DNA of 64,000 nucleotides, from assembly GCF_949987535.1 (NCBI RefSeq), contig NC_080067.1, forward strand, positions 64,228,405-64,292,404, read 5' to 3'. This DNA comes from Balaenoptera acutorostrata. Taxonomy: Eukaryota; Chordata; Mammalia; Artiodactyla; Balaenopteridae. The stretch's first letter is position 1; each line of letters starts with the position of its first letter. Shown one piece after another: positions 1 through 11,400 of the stretch. The position numbers and the translations under genes were made by a program. The notes under the pieces were generated by a model. The model did not search any database and was not told the origin of the DNA. It saw only the letters and a list, made by a program, of their open reading frames with translations.

Positions 1-1189
1 TAACAACACTGAGACAACGGAATGATACTAGGAAGCCCTGAAATTTCCTGTGCATATTGATGACCAGCCCAAGTACAGTAGAGACACTCAATGAATAAAT
101 TAATGATATGAGCAAAGGTCATGAATAACACTTTGGACACTACAAAATTCAAAATGAAATTTAAGATTAAATTCAAGTTTTTCCATCTCAGGGAAAAGGA
201 AATAAAGATAAAAAAAGAAAAGACAAATGACAAAACTAGGGAATCAATTTATAAATATCAACAGTTATTTAAAAAGAAAATAGTAGAAAGAGCAGAAACG
301 AGATTCAAATAATAGTGAAAGTCCTTCAAGTAATTGAAAAAAATTATGTTTCAGAAAAAACTGTTATTTACAATCCCCTGAGGACTTTTAAGAAGGGTTC
401 TATTGTTGGATAATGAATAATCCCATAGAAAGTGAAAGTCTTCTGTTCACGGAAAGGGATAATAAAAAGACATGGGGATGAGAAAACATGTTGGATGAAG
501 CAAAGGCTGGAGTCAGTGAAACAGGGAAACCAAAGTAGCTGAGAAATGAGAGAAGGAAAAAGATCTCAAATGAGTATTTGGGAGTAAAATGATGTACCTT
601 CCATAATATAACCATTTTCCTCCATTTCCCCACTAAAAAATTGATAAAATGTATATTGTTCACTAGTGCTTTGGGGGTATTAGGAGACAATGCATTGTGC
701 TCGCATCCTGCCTCAAGGTTAGTGTGAGGCAAGAATGGAATCACATCTAGACTGCACACAAGGAACTTTCTTGCTCTAAAGAAAAACTGTGGTCTAAAAA
801 TTCAAAAGCTACGTCATATTTGTAATAAACTAACTGAAAAGAATAACATATGTAGGCCAATTCTTTTGGAATTTACAAAAATTCAGTAAGCTTTGAAGAA
901 AAAAATATCAGATTATACTCAAGGAACAAAAGTTAGCCTGATCCAAACTACTCTGCAGCACTAAATAGTAGAGTAACAATGGAGTAACATCTATAGGTTT
1001 CTGAAGGGGGAAAAAGAATGTGCCTTAAGAATAAAAGAGCTAACCAAGATTTTCCTGGCTAGAGAGGAACTTAAATAACTATAAAATCTCACTCACGGGG
1101 GTAATCACTATGAGTCATGATGGCCTGAAAAAGCATCATGGAAGTGTTAGGACTCAAAAACAGGCTTTGACTGGAAGAAAAAAAACATA
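1..1189. other. Intergenic DNA, no gene recognised
   Basis: AT-rich sequence with short open frames only. The frames at 121-312 (+) and 400-759 (-) have Lys-rich or low-complexity translations and no recognisable domain. I see no clear repeat family here; very old repeat debris could be present below what can be recognised by eye. Confidence 0.6.
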
Positions 1190-1247
1190 GGGTACAGTAT
1201 AAACTAACATAATATTGTAAAGCAACTATACTCCAATAAAAAAAATC
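1190..1247 (+). mobile_element. Very short L1 3' tail fragment
   Basis: The last ~50 bases before the A-run match the terminal L1 3' UTR phrase also seen near 29695-29720 (AAAGCAA-TATACTCCAATAAA), followed by an A-tract. Only the 3' terminus is present, so this is an extremely 5'-truncated insertion or the remnant of one. I found no convincing target-site duplication. Confidence 0.6.
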
Positions 1248-1489
1248 ATGTATGAGATTAGGCTGGGATGAATAAAATAAAGGAAGAGTTAAGGATAAGT
1301 GGGAAAGGGATCAAACCGGACTCTAGATTTTTAATGCTTTATAAGATACTCTTACTGCTTATCTTAAAATATACTAATTGCTTAATGTGCAAAAAAAAAA
1401 AAAGCTTAAAAGTTTTTGTTTTCTGTGCTTCTGAACAGCAACAAAAAAAAATAGGCATTTCTAGGAATTGTCAACTGAAGAAAAATGCA

Positions 1490-1690
1490 CAACCTAAAAG
1501 TTGTAAGTTTTATTTGGGGACTTTACCGAGGACTATAGCCCAGGAGACCGTCTCTCAGATAGCTCTGAGGATCTGCTCTGTAGAGATAAGGGAGGAGTCA
1601 ACATATATAGGAGTTTTTGCTGGAGAAAAAAAAAAAGGGCACACCATCAAGGGTGGCTGCAATGGATGATGGTTTAATGGCAGGCAACAT
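1490..1690. repeat. Possible old interspersed repeat, family not named
   Basis: The phrase from about 1515 to 1640 (GGGGACTTTACCGAGGACTA, then a tract with AGATAGCTCTGAGG and ATATAGGAG) has the feel of a dispersed LTR-like or retroposed repeat in laurasiatherian genomes, but I cannot name the family. An open frame at 1268-1669 overlaps it and has no recognisable domain. Confidence 0.3.
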
Positions 1691-1724
1691 TCCCTTTCCA
1701 CAGTACTTTAGAGAAGAAGCGATC

Positions 1725-3235
1725 TTAGAGATGATGATTTGTTATGTAAAAGGGTATGGCCAAAAAGCTAAAAAATAATAATAAGCCTTGGTTATACATT
1801 AACATTAAAAAAAATGGGAACCATTTGAGGTTTACGAAAAGGAAGTGACATGAAGGCAGTGGTTTTGCAACATTAAACTGCAGAGGATGGACAGATGTAG
1901 GGGGAAGCATGAGGCCAAAGGACAATGCAAAGAGTTAAGGCATGAGGTAATGAGAGCCTAAACCAAGATGATAACAAAAGAGCTATAGGTGGGGATCATT
2001 TTGACATAAGATTTACTGGGGCTTAGTGTTAGTATATAGAATGAAATATTGGAGTAGAGAGGAGACACCAATGTTAGGATACAAGGAAGGGGGTAGGAAA
2101 GCTAATATGCGGTTGGACTACAACCTCTGACTCAAAAGTTGAACTCAAATTTATGCACTTGAGATAAAATGCTTCAAAAACTACAAGCTCAGTGAACTAA
2201 CAACAAAATACCCAATATCAAGCCCTTGAATTGTTCAGAGTAGTGATAACCAAACATTTTGTTATAATTATATTTGAGAAAGACAGTAACTGGGAGGAAA
2301 AGTGACAGTATGTTTACAGACAAATAAAAGGGGGTAAATAATAATCCCTAAATGAAGAATGGGCAAATACTTAAGAGAGTATGTGCAGATGAGAGTTTTA
2401 TAGCCAGGAATTATGTGAAAGAAGATGCAAGAACGAGGAATTAGTAGTAATATGGGAAAAGAAGAGTCAGAGTTATGGGTTCATAATTTGTGCAAAGGAA
2501 TCTAACTGAGTTGCCAGCATAATTCTGAGTTACCTAGACTGGGGTTTCCCACAAAGATGACCTAAAACCAGCTACTCAGATGAGGCTTTGGCAAGTGGAT
2601 ATTAAAGTGTTCCAGATACTGAAATTATCATCTCCACCTCTATGAAGAGGACTGTGGGAGGCCAGGACTATAAAAGGAAGCGATTCAGGCAGTCTACCAT
2701 TTTAAATTTAAGTTGACAGGTAAGAGAGGAGAAACTAAAGACAATGCTAAAGTTTAAACATAAATGGGAGAATAATGATGTCATTAGCATAAATAGCAAA
2801 CTCCAAAAATAAGTTTGGAGAGGAACATGAGTTTAAATTTAAACCAGCTGAATGTGAAAAGGCAGCAGGACACCAAAGTGAAAATTTATTGAAGTCTATT
2901 GAAAACCTGGACCTGAAGCCCACAGGACAGGACAGGACTTTAGGAGAGCAACAGAGCTTTGGAAATCAGTTTCAAAGGAAGGATATTAAAGCCGTGGAAT
3001 TCTAAGGGAAAAAAAGAGTAAAGATAGAAGAGGGTCAAGGAAAAAGCCTTGAGGAAGTTCCACATTAGCAGCAGAAATAGGAAGAAGAGTCTTATAGGAG
3101 GCTGATGAAACATTTGAGAGGCATTAAGAGAACCAAAACAAAAACATGAATAAAGAAGCTTGTAAAGATGAGAATTGGTGAATATGGTCAAATATACTGT
3201 AAGGCCCAATAGGGTGAAGACTGGGGAAAGCTCAC
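1725..3235 (-). mobile_element. L2 LINE relic, antisense
   Basis: The + strand reads like the complement of the L2 3' half. It has the 'GAGGAAGTTCCACATTAGCAG' type phrase near 3050, followed by 'GAAGTCTTATAGGAGGCTG', and the 'CATGAGGTAATGAGAGCCTAAACC' region near 1940. The reading is most convincing over 2560-3235. Divergence is heavy and no reading frame survives. The left boundary is approximate. Confidence 0.55.
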
Positions 3236-3249
3236 TATATTAGCTTGGA

Positions 3250-3640
3250 TCTAGATACAGTTATGTGGTTTATACAAAGTAGATGTTTATTTCTCTTGTA
3301 TTAGTAGTCTGGAGGAGGGTGATCCTGCTTTATAGGGTTGTTAGGAACCCAATCTTTTTATTGCTCCTAGGATGTTGCTCCCTTCTATACGGTTCCAGAT
3401 GGCTTCTCACATTATTCACATTCTAGGAAACTATATGGAGAAAGGGAAGGAAGGAGGTGTGACCCAGAAGTGGCACACATCACTTCCCTTCACATTCTTT
3501 CCGCTAGAACTTATTCACATGGCTACGACTGGCTGAAATGTAGGCTATGGCTGAATATTCATGTATATAACTAGAAATTCCATTATAATGCAAGAAGAGG
3601 AGGACAAATATTCACTGCCACTGTCAGTGAGTTTCCTTGC
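3250..3640 (-). repeat. Ancient mammalian interspersed repeat, antisense
   Basis: The order of phrases (GTCTGGAGGAGGGTGATCC near 3310, ACATGGCTACGACTGGCTG near 3520, a purine-rich AAGAAGAGGAGGACAAATATTC end) corresponds to the reverse complement of the layout at 14300-14720 and 56060-56490. I recognise the family as a common old mammalian repeat but cannot name it. Confidence 0.45.
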
Positions 3641-3714
3641 ACTTCAGTCTGATTTAGATGACCATTCTCTATATTCTCAAAGTAAATGGTCCTAGTATTT
3701 ACCACACTGATCTG

Positions 3715-3870
3715 AATTATTTTGTTTAAACATTTCCCTTTTCAGACTATCAGCACCTTGAGGGCATGGAATATGACTTATTCATCTTTATATTCCTTCT
3801 CCCAAAGATAGTACCTGGTACTAATACATGCTAAATAAATCAATAATATTTGATGAATGAATGAAAGAGA
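3715..3870 (+). mobile_element. L2 LINE 3' end
   Basis: Contains the diagnostic L2 3' terminus: a CACCTTGAGGGCATGGA phrase, then ACTTATTCATCTTTATATTCC, then GTACCTGGTACTAATACATGCTAAATAAAT, and a TGAATGAATGAA tail near 3850. It is non-coding and highly diverged, as expected for a pre-placental insertion. Confidence 0.85.
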
Positions 3871-4831
3871 CAACATTAAAATTAGATATAGTATTGGTAC
3901 AACTTTTATAATTTAAATGATAAAGAATGAAAAAATATTTCCTCTAGTGAATGTAGAAATGTTCTGGCATTTTTTTGTGGATACCATAAAAAGTCTCTGT
4001 TTTGAAATTTCCTTGAAATAATTAACATAATAAGCACTGTGACTTACAGACAAGGAAGAAACAGTTTCACAGGAGAAAACATCTAAATTAATTGATCAAA
4101 AGAGTAAGTAAGGAAAGTACAGGTTGTTCAATACCCATTATGTGGATACACACAGTAAAAACCTATGTCTGTGACTTGCACTTTTATTTATCCTTTACTG
4201 AAACCTACCCTATCTCTGGATATTCTGATCTAGGAAATCCTGAACTTCTCATGGGTAAACATAGTTTAAGTGTGTTTATTTATTCAGATGTAATAGCATT
4301 TAGCATCTGTCACTAAGTGAGATTTTATTTTTAGTGAATGAAACACCATAAAATATATATTTCTGACTATATTAACATACAGGTTTCAACTGGAAGGACC
4401 TCAGTTTGTGGTAAAAGCAGCTTTCTTTCACCTATGATCCTAAGTTGCCTTGAAATCAGGAGGTGCTTCAAGGTGAACAGCTAGCCAACACTTGGCTTTC
4501 AGTTATTTCTCTGCCCATTTGGAAATATATACCCTGAGCTCAAAAACTTTAAAACCAACTTGAAGCCCCAGGAAAGACTCAGCAGCAAAACTGAATTAAA
4601 GCCTGAGCCCTATAAGAAAAAAAATTCTTCTGCAGTCAGTTGACAGCATGCTGTAGAATGAATAAAAACAAAATCTATATGCGAAAATTATCACTAGAGG
4701 TATCCTTTCCTAATAGTGAAAAGATATCTTCACCCAGCAGCCAAAATCACACTTAATGTTGAAACATTAAAGTCTGCCTCATTAAAGTCCAGAAAAAATA
4801 AAGATGTTCTGGAAGTTCTGAAAAGCACATT
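3871..4831. other. Intergenic DNA, no gene recognised
   Basis: Nothing supportable. The 4092-4316 open frame (74 codons) has no recognisable domain, no neighbouring signals and no supporting context. Confidence 0.55.
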
Positions 4832-5842
4832 AAGAAATTGGAAGAAAAATATACAAACAGCTCATAAAACTCAATAACAAAAAAACAAACAACCCAATCA
4901 AAAAATGGGCAGAAGACCTAAACAGACATTTCTCCAAAAAAAAAGACATACAGATGGTCTTAGGCACTTGAGAAGATGCTCAACATTGCTGATTATTAGA
5001 GAAATGCAAATCAAAACCACAGTGAGGTAACACCTCACACAGGTCAAAATGGCCATCATCAAAAAGTCTACAAATAATAAATTCTGGAGAGGGTGTGGAG
5101 AAAAGGGAATGCTTCTACACTATAGGTGGGAATGTAAATTGGTGCAGCCCCTATGGAAAACAGTACGGAGGTTCCTTAAAAAACTAAAAATAGAGCTACC
5201 ATATGATCCAGCAATCCCACTCCTGGGCATATATCTGGAGAAAGCTCTAATTCTAAAACTTACATGTTCCCCAATGTTCATAGCAGCTGTATTTACAATA
5301 GCCAAAACATGGAAGCAAACTAAGTGTCCATCAACAGATGAATGGATAAAGAAGATGTGATACATATATACAATGGAATATTACTCAGCCATATAAAAGA
5401 ACAAAATGCCATTTGCAGCAACATGGATGGACCTAGAGATTGTCATACTGAGTGAAGTAAGTTAGACCGAGAAAGACAAATACCATATGATATCGCTTAT
5501 AGGTGGAATCTAAAAAGTGGTACAAATGAACTTATTTACAAAACAGAAATAGACTCACAGACATAGAAACAAATTTATGATTACCAAAGGGGAAGGAGGG
5601 GGAGATAAATTAGAGTTTGGGATTAGCAGATACACACTACTATATATAAAATAGATAAAAAAACAAGGTCATACTGTATAGCACAGGGAACTATATTTGA
5701 TATCTTGTAATAAACTATAATGGAAAAGAATCTGAAAAAAATTATATATATATATAAATGAATCACTTTGCTGTATACCTAAAACTAATGCAACATTGTA
5801 AATAAACTATACTTCAATAAAAAAAAGAAATTGGAAGAAAAA
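4832..5842 (+). mobile_element. 5'-truncated L1 with 18-bp TSD
   Basis: A short L1 insertion carrying only the end of ORF2 and the 3' UTR. The frame at 5049-5360 encodes the ORF2 C-terminal Cys-rich region ([13 protein letters not shown], then [10 protein letters not shown]), with the first Cys of the motif replaced by Phe. The 3' end is an A-rich tail at about 5817. The same 18-bp sequence (AAGAAATTGGAAGAAAAA) flanks it at 4832-4849 and 5825-5842, a perfect target-site duplication partly merged with the tail. The element is therefore about 975 bp and was truncated during insertion rather than eroded later. Not functional. Confidence 0.92.
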
Positions 5843-5869
5843 AATAAGAGTATAATTCATTGTAGAAAA

Positions 5870-6405
5870 TATGATTATATTTTCTGCATGAAATCATCAA
5901 AAAAACTTAGAACTAATCAGAGATCTATGAAAAGTAGCTGTGAATAAGTATATATAAACAAATATGTATTTGTATGTATATATATACATACATATACATA
6001 TATTATATACAGTTTTAAAACAAATCAGCAATAATCAGTTAGAAAATATAATAAAAGCAAGATTCTTCACATAATAGTAAACAAAACAAAAACAAAACCA
6101 TATAATAGACAATATCTAGGAGCAACCTCCATGTGATATATAAGATCTATATGAAGAAAATGGCAAAACATACTTGGGCAAGAGGGCTAAATATATCTTG
6201 TTTCTATATTATAAATTTAGACATTGTCTATTATAGATATTACATAGAGATATCAATTCTTCAGGTTTAGTATAGCTCAATATAATTTGGTTTAATATAA
6301 TTCTGTCAAACTCAATATTGAAGATAAAACTCTAATAAATAAGTCGGTGAGAATATGAGATTAAAATTAGGCAAATTTTGGCTTACAGATGACCCTCTGA
6401 ACACA
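5870..6405 (+). mobile_element. AT-rich stretch with probable old L1 relic
   Basis: An AT microsatellite-like tract at 5945-6010 is followed by phrases resembling decayed L1 ORF2 (ATAGACAATATCTAGGAGCAA near 6105 and AGAAAATGGCAAAACA near 6155). This is the surrounding DNA into which the intact L1 inserted. No frame survives. Assignment is tentative. Confidence 0.4.
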
Positions 6406-6417
6406 ATTATCAAAAAC

Positions 6418-6537
6418 AAAAGCCACGGAAAGCGCAAATGCCCTGAGCAGCAGCGAGGTCTTCTGCCGCCGTGCTGCTTCACCAGAGCCGCACAATCTGT
6501 CAAGCAACGGAATCCTTCTTTCAAATACAAGCTTACC
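6418..6537. other. GC-rich segment abutting the intact L1 5' end
   Basis: About 120 bases, visibly more GC-rich than the flanking AT-rich DNA and rich in codon-like triplets, lie just upstream of the canonical L1 start. One + frame stays open for about 50 codons across the segment into the L1 5' UTR. I do not recognise the sequence. It could be a 5' transduction carried with the L1, a template-switched cellular RNA, or resident DNA. Confidence 0.4.
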
Positions 6538-6866
6538 GGAGATTAACCAAGATGGCGGAGTAGAAGGACGTGCTCTCACTCCCTCTTGCGAGAGCACCAG
6601 AATCACAACTGGCTGCTGGACAATCATTGACAGGAAGACCCTGGACTTCACCAAGGAGGATACCCCACGTCCAAGGACAGAGGAGAAGCCACAGTGAGAC
6701 GGTAGGAGGGGTGCAATCAGAGTAAAATCAAATCCCATAACTGCTGGGTGGGTGACTCACAGACTGGCGAACACTTATACCACAGAAGTCCACCCACTGG
6801 AGTGAAGTTTCTGAGCCCCACGTCAGGCTTCCCAACCTGGGGGTCCGGCAAAGGGAGGAGGAATTC

Positions 6867-7364
6867 CTAGAGAATCAGACTTTGAAGTCTAGTGGGAATT
6901 GATTGCAGGACTGTGACAGGACTGGGGGAAACAGAGACCCCACTCTTGGAGGGCACACACAAAGTAATGTGTGCATCGGGACCCAGGGGAAGGAGCAGTG
7001 ACCCTGGGGGAGACTGAACCAGACGTACTTGCTGGTGTTGGGGGGTCTCCTGCAGAGGCGAGTGGTGGCTCTGTTTCACCGTGGGGATAAGGACACTGGC
7101 AGCAGAGGTCCTGGGAAGTTCTCCTTGGCGTGAGCCCTCCCAGAGTCTGCCATTAACCCCACCAAAGAGCACCGGTAGGCTCCAGTGTTGGGTTGCCTCA
7201 GGCAAAACAACCAACAGGGAGGGAACCCAGCCCCACCCATCAACAGTCAAGTGGATTAAGGTTTTACTGAGCTCTGATCGCCACAGCAACAGGGAGGGAA
7301 CCCAGCCCCACCCATCAACAGTCAAGTGGATTAAGGTTTTACTGAGCTCTGACCGCCACAGCAA
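6867..7364 (-). other. Antisense open frame in L1 5' UTR (165 codons)
   Basis: A minus-strand ATG-initiated frame runs against the 5' UTR. Its N-terminal part contains the same 25-residue segment twice (LWRSELSKTLIHLTVDGWG and following), produced by the 75-bp duplication. Primate L1s carry a short antisense ORF0 in the same general place, but I see no sequence relationship and no evidence of expression. It may be a chance frame in GC-rich DNA. Confidence 0.3.
7212..7361 (+). repeat. 75-bp tandem duplication in L1 5' UTR
   Basis: Two adjacent copies, 7212-7286 and 7287-7361, each start CAACAGGGAGGGAACCCAGC. They differ at a single base (TGATCG versus TGACCG). The period, 75, is a multiple of three, so open frames through it on either strand are lengthened rather than broken. 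Confidence 0.97.
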
Positions 7365-7506
7365 CAGTCAGCTCTACCCACCACCAGAGCCTCCCATCAA
7401 GCCTCTTAGATAGCCTCAACCACCAGAGGGCAGACAACAGAAGCAAGAAAAACTACAATCCTGCAGCCTGTGGACCAAAAACCACAGTTACAGAAAGAAA
7501 GAGAAG

Positions 7507-8412
7507 ATGAAAAGGCAGAGGGCTATGTACCAGATGAAGGAACAAGAAAAAACCCCAGAAAAACAACTAAATGAAGTGGAGATAGGCAACCTTCCAGAAA
7601 AAGAATTCAGAATAATGATAGTGAAGATGATCCAGGACCTCGGAATAAGAATGGAGGCAAAGATTGAGAAGATGCAAGAAATGATTAACAAAGACCTAGA
7701 AGAATTAAAGAACAAACAAACAGAGATGACCAATACAATAACTGAAATGAAAACTACACTAGAAGGAATCAATAGCAGAATAACTGAGGCAGAAGAACGG
7801 ATAAGTGACCTGGAAGACAGAATGGTGGAATTCACTGCTGCAGAACAGACTAAAGAAAAAAGAATGAAAAGAAATGAAGACAGCATAAGAGACCTCTGGG
7901 ACAACATTAAACGCAACAACATTCGCATTATAGGGGTCCCAGAAGGAGAAGAGAGAGAGAAAGGACCAGAGAAAATATTTGAAGAGATTATAGTCGAAAA
8001 CTTCCCTAACATGGGAAAGGAAATAGCCACCCAAGTCCAGGAAGCGCAGAGAGTCCCATACAGAATAAACCCAAGGAGAAACACGCCGAGACACATAGTA
8101 ATCAAAGTGGCAAAAATTAAAGACAAAGAAAAATTACTGAAAGCAGCAAGGGAAAAACGACAAATAACATACAAGGGAACTCCCATAAGGTTAACAGCTG
8201 ATTTCTCAGCAGAAACTCTGCAAGCCAGAAGGGAGTGGCATGAAATACTTAAAGTGATGAAAGGGAAGAACCTACAACCAAGATTACTCTACCCAGCAAG
8301 GATCTCATTTAGATTTGATGGAGAAATCAAAAGCTTTACAGACAAGCAAAAGCTAAGAGAATTCAGCACCACCAAACCAGCTCTACAACAAATGCTAAAG
8401 GAACTTCTCTAA
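7507..8412 (+). CDS. L1 ORF1 protein, intact
   Basis: Encodes a 301-residue L1 ORF1-type RNA-binding chaperone, which in this family forms trimers that coat L1 RNA in cytoplasmic particles. Visible parts: a charged N-terminus, a coiled coil rich in heptad Leu/Ile/Met at roughly residues 40-130 ([31 protein letters not shown]), an RRM-like segment beginning near [11 protein letters not shown] at ~139, and the C-terminal domain with [12 protein letters not shown] and [15 protein letters not shown]. The start follows an A/G-rich leader; the first Met in frame gives the expected N-terminus. It ends TAA 58 bases before ORF2. Length is slightly below the ~338 residues of human ORF1p. No stops or frameshifts, unlike the related frames at 24629-25516 and 39245-40150. 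Confidence 0.95.
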   Translation: MKRQRAMYQMKEQEKTPEKQLNEVEIGNLPEKEFRIMIVKMIQDLGIRMEAKIEKMQEMINKDLEELKNKQTEMTNTITEMKTTLEGINSRITEAEERISDLEDRMVEFTAAEQTKEKRMKRNEDSIRDLWDNIKRNNIRIIGVPEGEEREKGPEKIFEEIIVENFPNMGKEIATQVQEAQRVPYRINPRRNTPRHIVIKVAKIKDKEKLLKAAREKRQITYKGTPIRLTADFSAETLQARREWHEILKVMKGKNLQPRLLYPARISFRFDGEIKSFTDKQKLREFSTTKPALQQMLKELL

Positions 8413-8470
8413 GTGGGAAACACAAGAGAAGAAAAGGACCTACAAAAACAAACCCAAGACAATTAAGAAA

Positions 8471-11400
8471 ATGGTCATAGGAACATACATATCGATAATT
8501 ACCTTAAACGTGAATGGATTAAATGCCCCAACCAAAAGACATAGACTGGCTGAATGGATACAAAAACAAGACCCATATATATGCTGTCTACAAGAGACCC
8601 ACTTCAGACCTAGGGACACATACAGACTGAAAGTGAGGGGATGGAAAAAGATATTCCATGCAAATGGAAATCAAAAGAAAGCTGGAGTAGCTATACTCAT
8701 ATCAGATAAAATAGACTTTAAAATAAAGAATGTTACAAGAGACAAGGAAGGACACTACATAATGATCCAAGGATCAATCCAAGAAGAAGATATAACAATT
8801 ATAAATATATATGCACCCAACATAGGAGCACCTCAATACATAAGGCAACTGCTAACAGCTATAAAAGAGGAAATCGACAGTAACACAATCATAGTGGGGG
8901 ACTTTAACACCTCACTTACACCAATGGACAGATCATCCAAAATGAAAATAAATAAGGAAACAGAAGCTTTAAATGACACAATAGACCAGATAGATTTAAT
9001 TGATATATATAGGACATTCCATCCAAAAACGGCAGATTACACGTTCTTCTCAAGTGCGCACGGAACATTCTCCAGGATAGATCACATCTTGGGTCACAAA
9101 TCAAGCCTCAGTAAATTTAAGAAAATTGAAATCATATCAAGCATCTTTTCTGACCACAACGCTATGAGATTAGAAATGAATTACAGGGAAAAAAACGTAA
9201 AAAAGACAAACACATGGAGTCTAAACAATACGTTATTAAATAACCAAGAGATCACTGAAGAAATCAAACAGGAAATAAAAAAATACCTAGAGACAAATGA
9301 CAATGAAAACACGACGACCCAAAACCTATGGGATGCAGCAAAAGCGGTTCTAAGAGGGAAGTTTATAGCTATACAAGCCTACCTAAAGAAACAAGAAAAA
9401 TCTCAAGTAAACAATCTAACCTTACACCTAAAGAAACTAGAGAAAGAAGAACAAACAAAATCCAAAGTTAGCAGAAGGAAAGAAATCATAAAGATCAGAG
9501 CAGAAATAAATGAAATAGAAACAAAGAAAACAATAGCAAAGATCAATAAAACTAAAAGTTGGTTCTTTGAGAAGATAAACAAAATTGATAAGCCATTAGC
9601 CAGACTCATCAAGAAAAAGAGGGAGAGGACTCAAATCAATAAAATCAGAAATGAAAAAGGAGAAGTTACAACAGACACCGCAGAAATACAAAACATCCTA
9701 AGAGACTACTACAAGCAACTTTATGCCAATAAAATGGACAACCTGGAAGAAATGGACAAATTCTTAGAAAGGTATAACCTTCCAAGACTGAATCAGGAAG
9801 AAACAGAAAATATCAACAGACCAATCACAAGTAATGAAATTGAAACTGTGATTAAAAATCTTCCAACAAACAAAAGTCCAGGACCAGATGGCTTCACAGG
9901 TGAATTCTATCAAACATTTAGAGAAGAGCTAACACCCATCCTTCTCAAACTCTTCCAAAAAATTGCAGAGGAAGGAACTCTCCCAAACTCATTCTATGAG
10001 GCCACCATCACCCTGATACCAAAACCAGACAAAGACACTACAAAAAAAGAAAATTACAGACCAATATCACTGATGAATATAGATGCAAAAATCCTCAACA
10101 AAATACTAGCAAACAGAATCCAACAACACATTAAAAGGATCATACACCACGATCAAGTGGGATTTATCCCAGGGATGCAAGGATTCTTCAATATACGCAA
10201 ATCAATCAATGTGATACACCATATTAACAAATTGAAGAAGAAATACCATATGATCATCTCAATAGATGCAGAAAAAGCTTTTGACAAAATTCAACACCCA
10301 TTTCTGATAAAAACTCTCCAGAAAGTGGGCATAGAGGGAACCTACCTCAACATAATAAAGGCCATATATGACAAACCCACAGCAAACATCATTCTCAATG
10401 GTGAAAAACTGAAAGCATTTCCTCTAAGATCAGGAACGAGACAAGGATGTCCACTCTCACCACTATTATTCAACATAGTTCTGGAAGTCCTAGCCACGGC
10501 AATCAGAGGAGAAAAAGAAATAAAAGGAATACAAATTGGAAAAGAAGAAGTAAAACTGTCACTGTTTGCGGATGACATGATACTATACATAGAGAATCCT
10601 AAAACTGCCACCAGAAAACTGCTAGAGCTGATTAATGAGTATGGTAAAGTTGCAGGTTACAAAATTAATGCACAGAAATCTCTTGCATTCCTATACACTA
10701 ATGATGAAAAATCTGAAAGAGAAATTATGGAAACACTCCCATTTACCATTGCAACAAAAAGAATAAAATACCTAGGAATAAACCTACCTAGGGAGACAAA
10801 AGACCTGTATGCAGAAAACTATAAGACACTGATGAAAGAAATTAAAGATGATACCAACAGATGGAGAGATATACCATGTTCTTGGATTGGAAGAATCAAC
10901 ATTGTGAAAATGAGTATACTACCCAAAGCAATCTACAGATTCAATGCAATCCCTATCAAATTACCAATGGCATTTTTTACGGAGCTAGAACAAATCATCT
11001 TAAAATTTGTATGGAGACACAAAAGACCCCGAATAGCCAAAGCAGTCTTGAGGCAAAAAAATGGAGCTGGAGGAATCAGACTCCCTGACTTCAGACTATA
11101 CTACAAAGCTACAGTAATCAAGACAATATGGTACTGGCACAAAAACAGAAACATAGATCAATGGAACAAGATAGAAAGCCCAGAGATTAACCCACGCACC
11201 TATGGTCAACTAATCTATGACAAAGGAGGCAAAGATATACAATGGAGAAAAGACAGTCTCTTCAATAAGTGGTGCTGGGAAAACTGGACAGCCACATGTA
11301 AAAGAATGAAATTAGAATACTCCCTAACACCATACACAAAAATAAACTCAAAATGGATTAGAGACCTAAATATAAGACTGGCCACTATAAAACTCTTAGA

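Larger units (their letters stand above)
6538..7506 (+). promoter_or_regulatory. L1 5' UTR / internal promoter region
   Basis: Starts with a CAAGATGGCGG motif at about +10. This sits at the position of the YY1-type site that sets L1 transcription starts in other mammals (family knowledge); promoter activity here is inferred. The region is GC-richer than its surroundings and runs to the ORF1 start. It contains the 75-bp tandem duplication at 7212-7361 and an open sense frame of 110 codons at 7081-7413 upstream of ORF1. It is unrelated by eye to the 5' UTR of the L1 at 22096. Confidence 0.8.

Noticed and set aside
121..312. 63-codon Lys-rich + frame
   Set aside because: The composition simply reflects A-rich DNA; nothing else supports it.
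1268..1669. 133-codon + frame as a host gene
   Set aside because: Low-complexity Lys-rich translation over A-runs and repeat-like sequence, with no domain or conservation evidence.
7488..8186. 232-codon antisense frame over L1 ORF1, and similar ones at 27381-27839, 36918-37325 and 39734-40204
   Set aside because: They lie exactly opposite conserved L1 coding sequence, and the same shadow frames recur in each L1 copy. This is a codon-composition effect, not separate genes.
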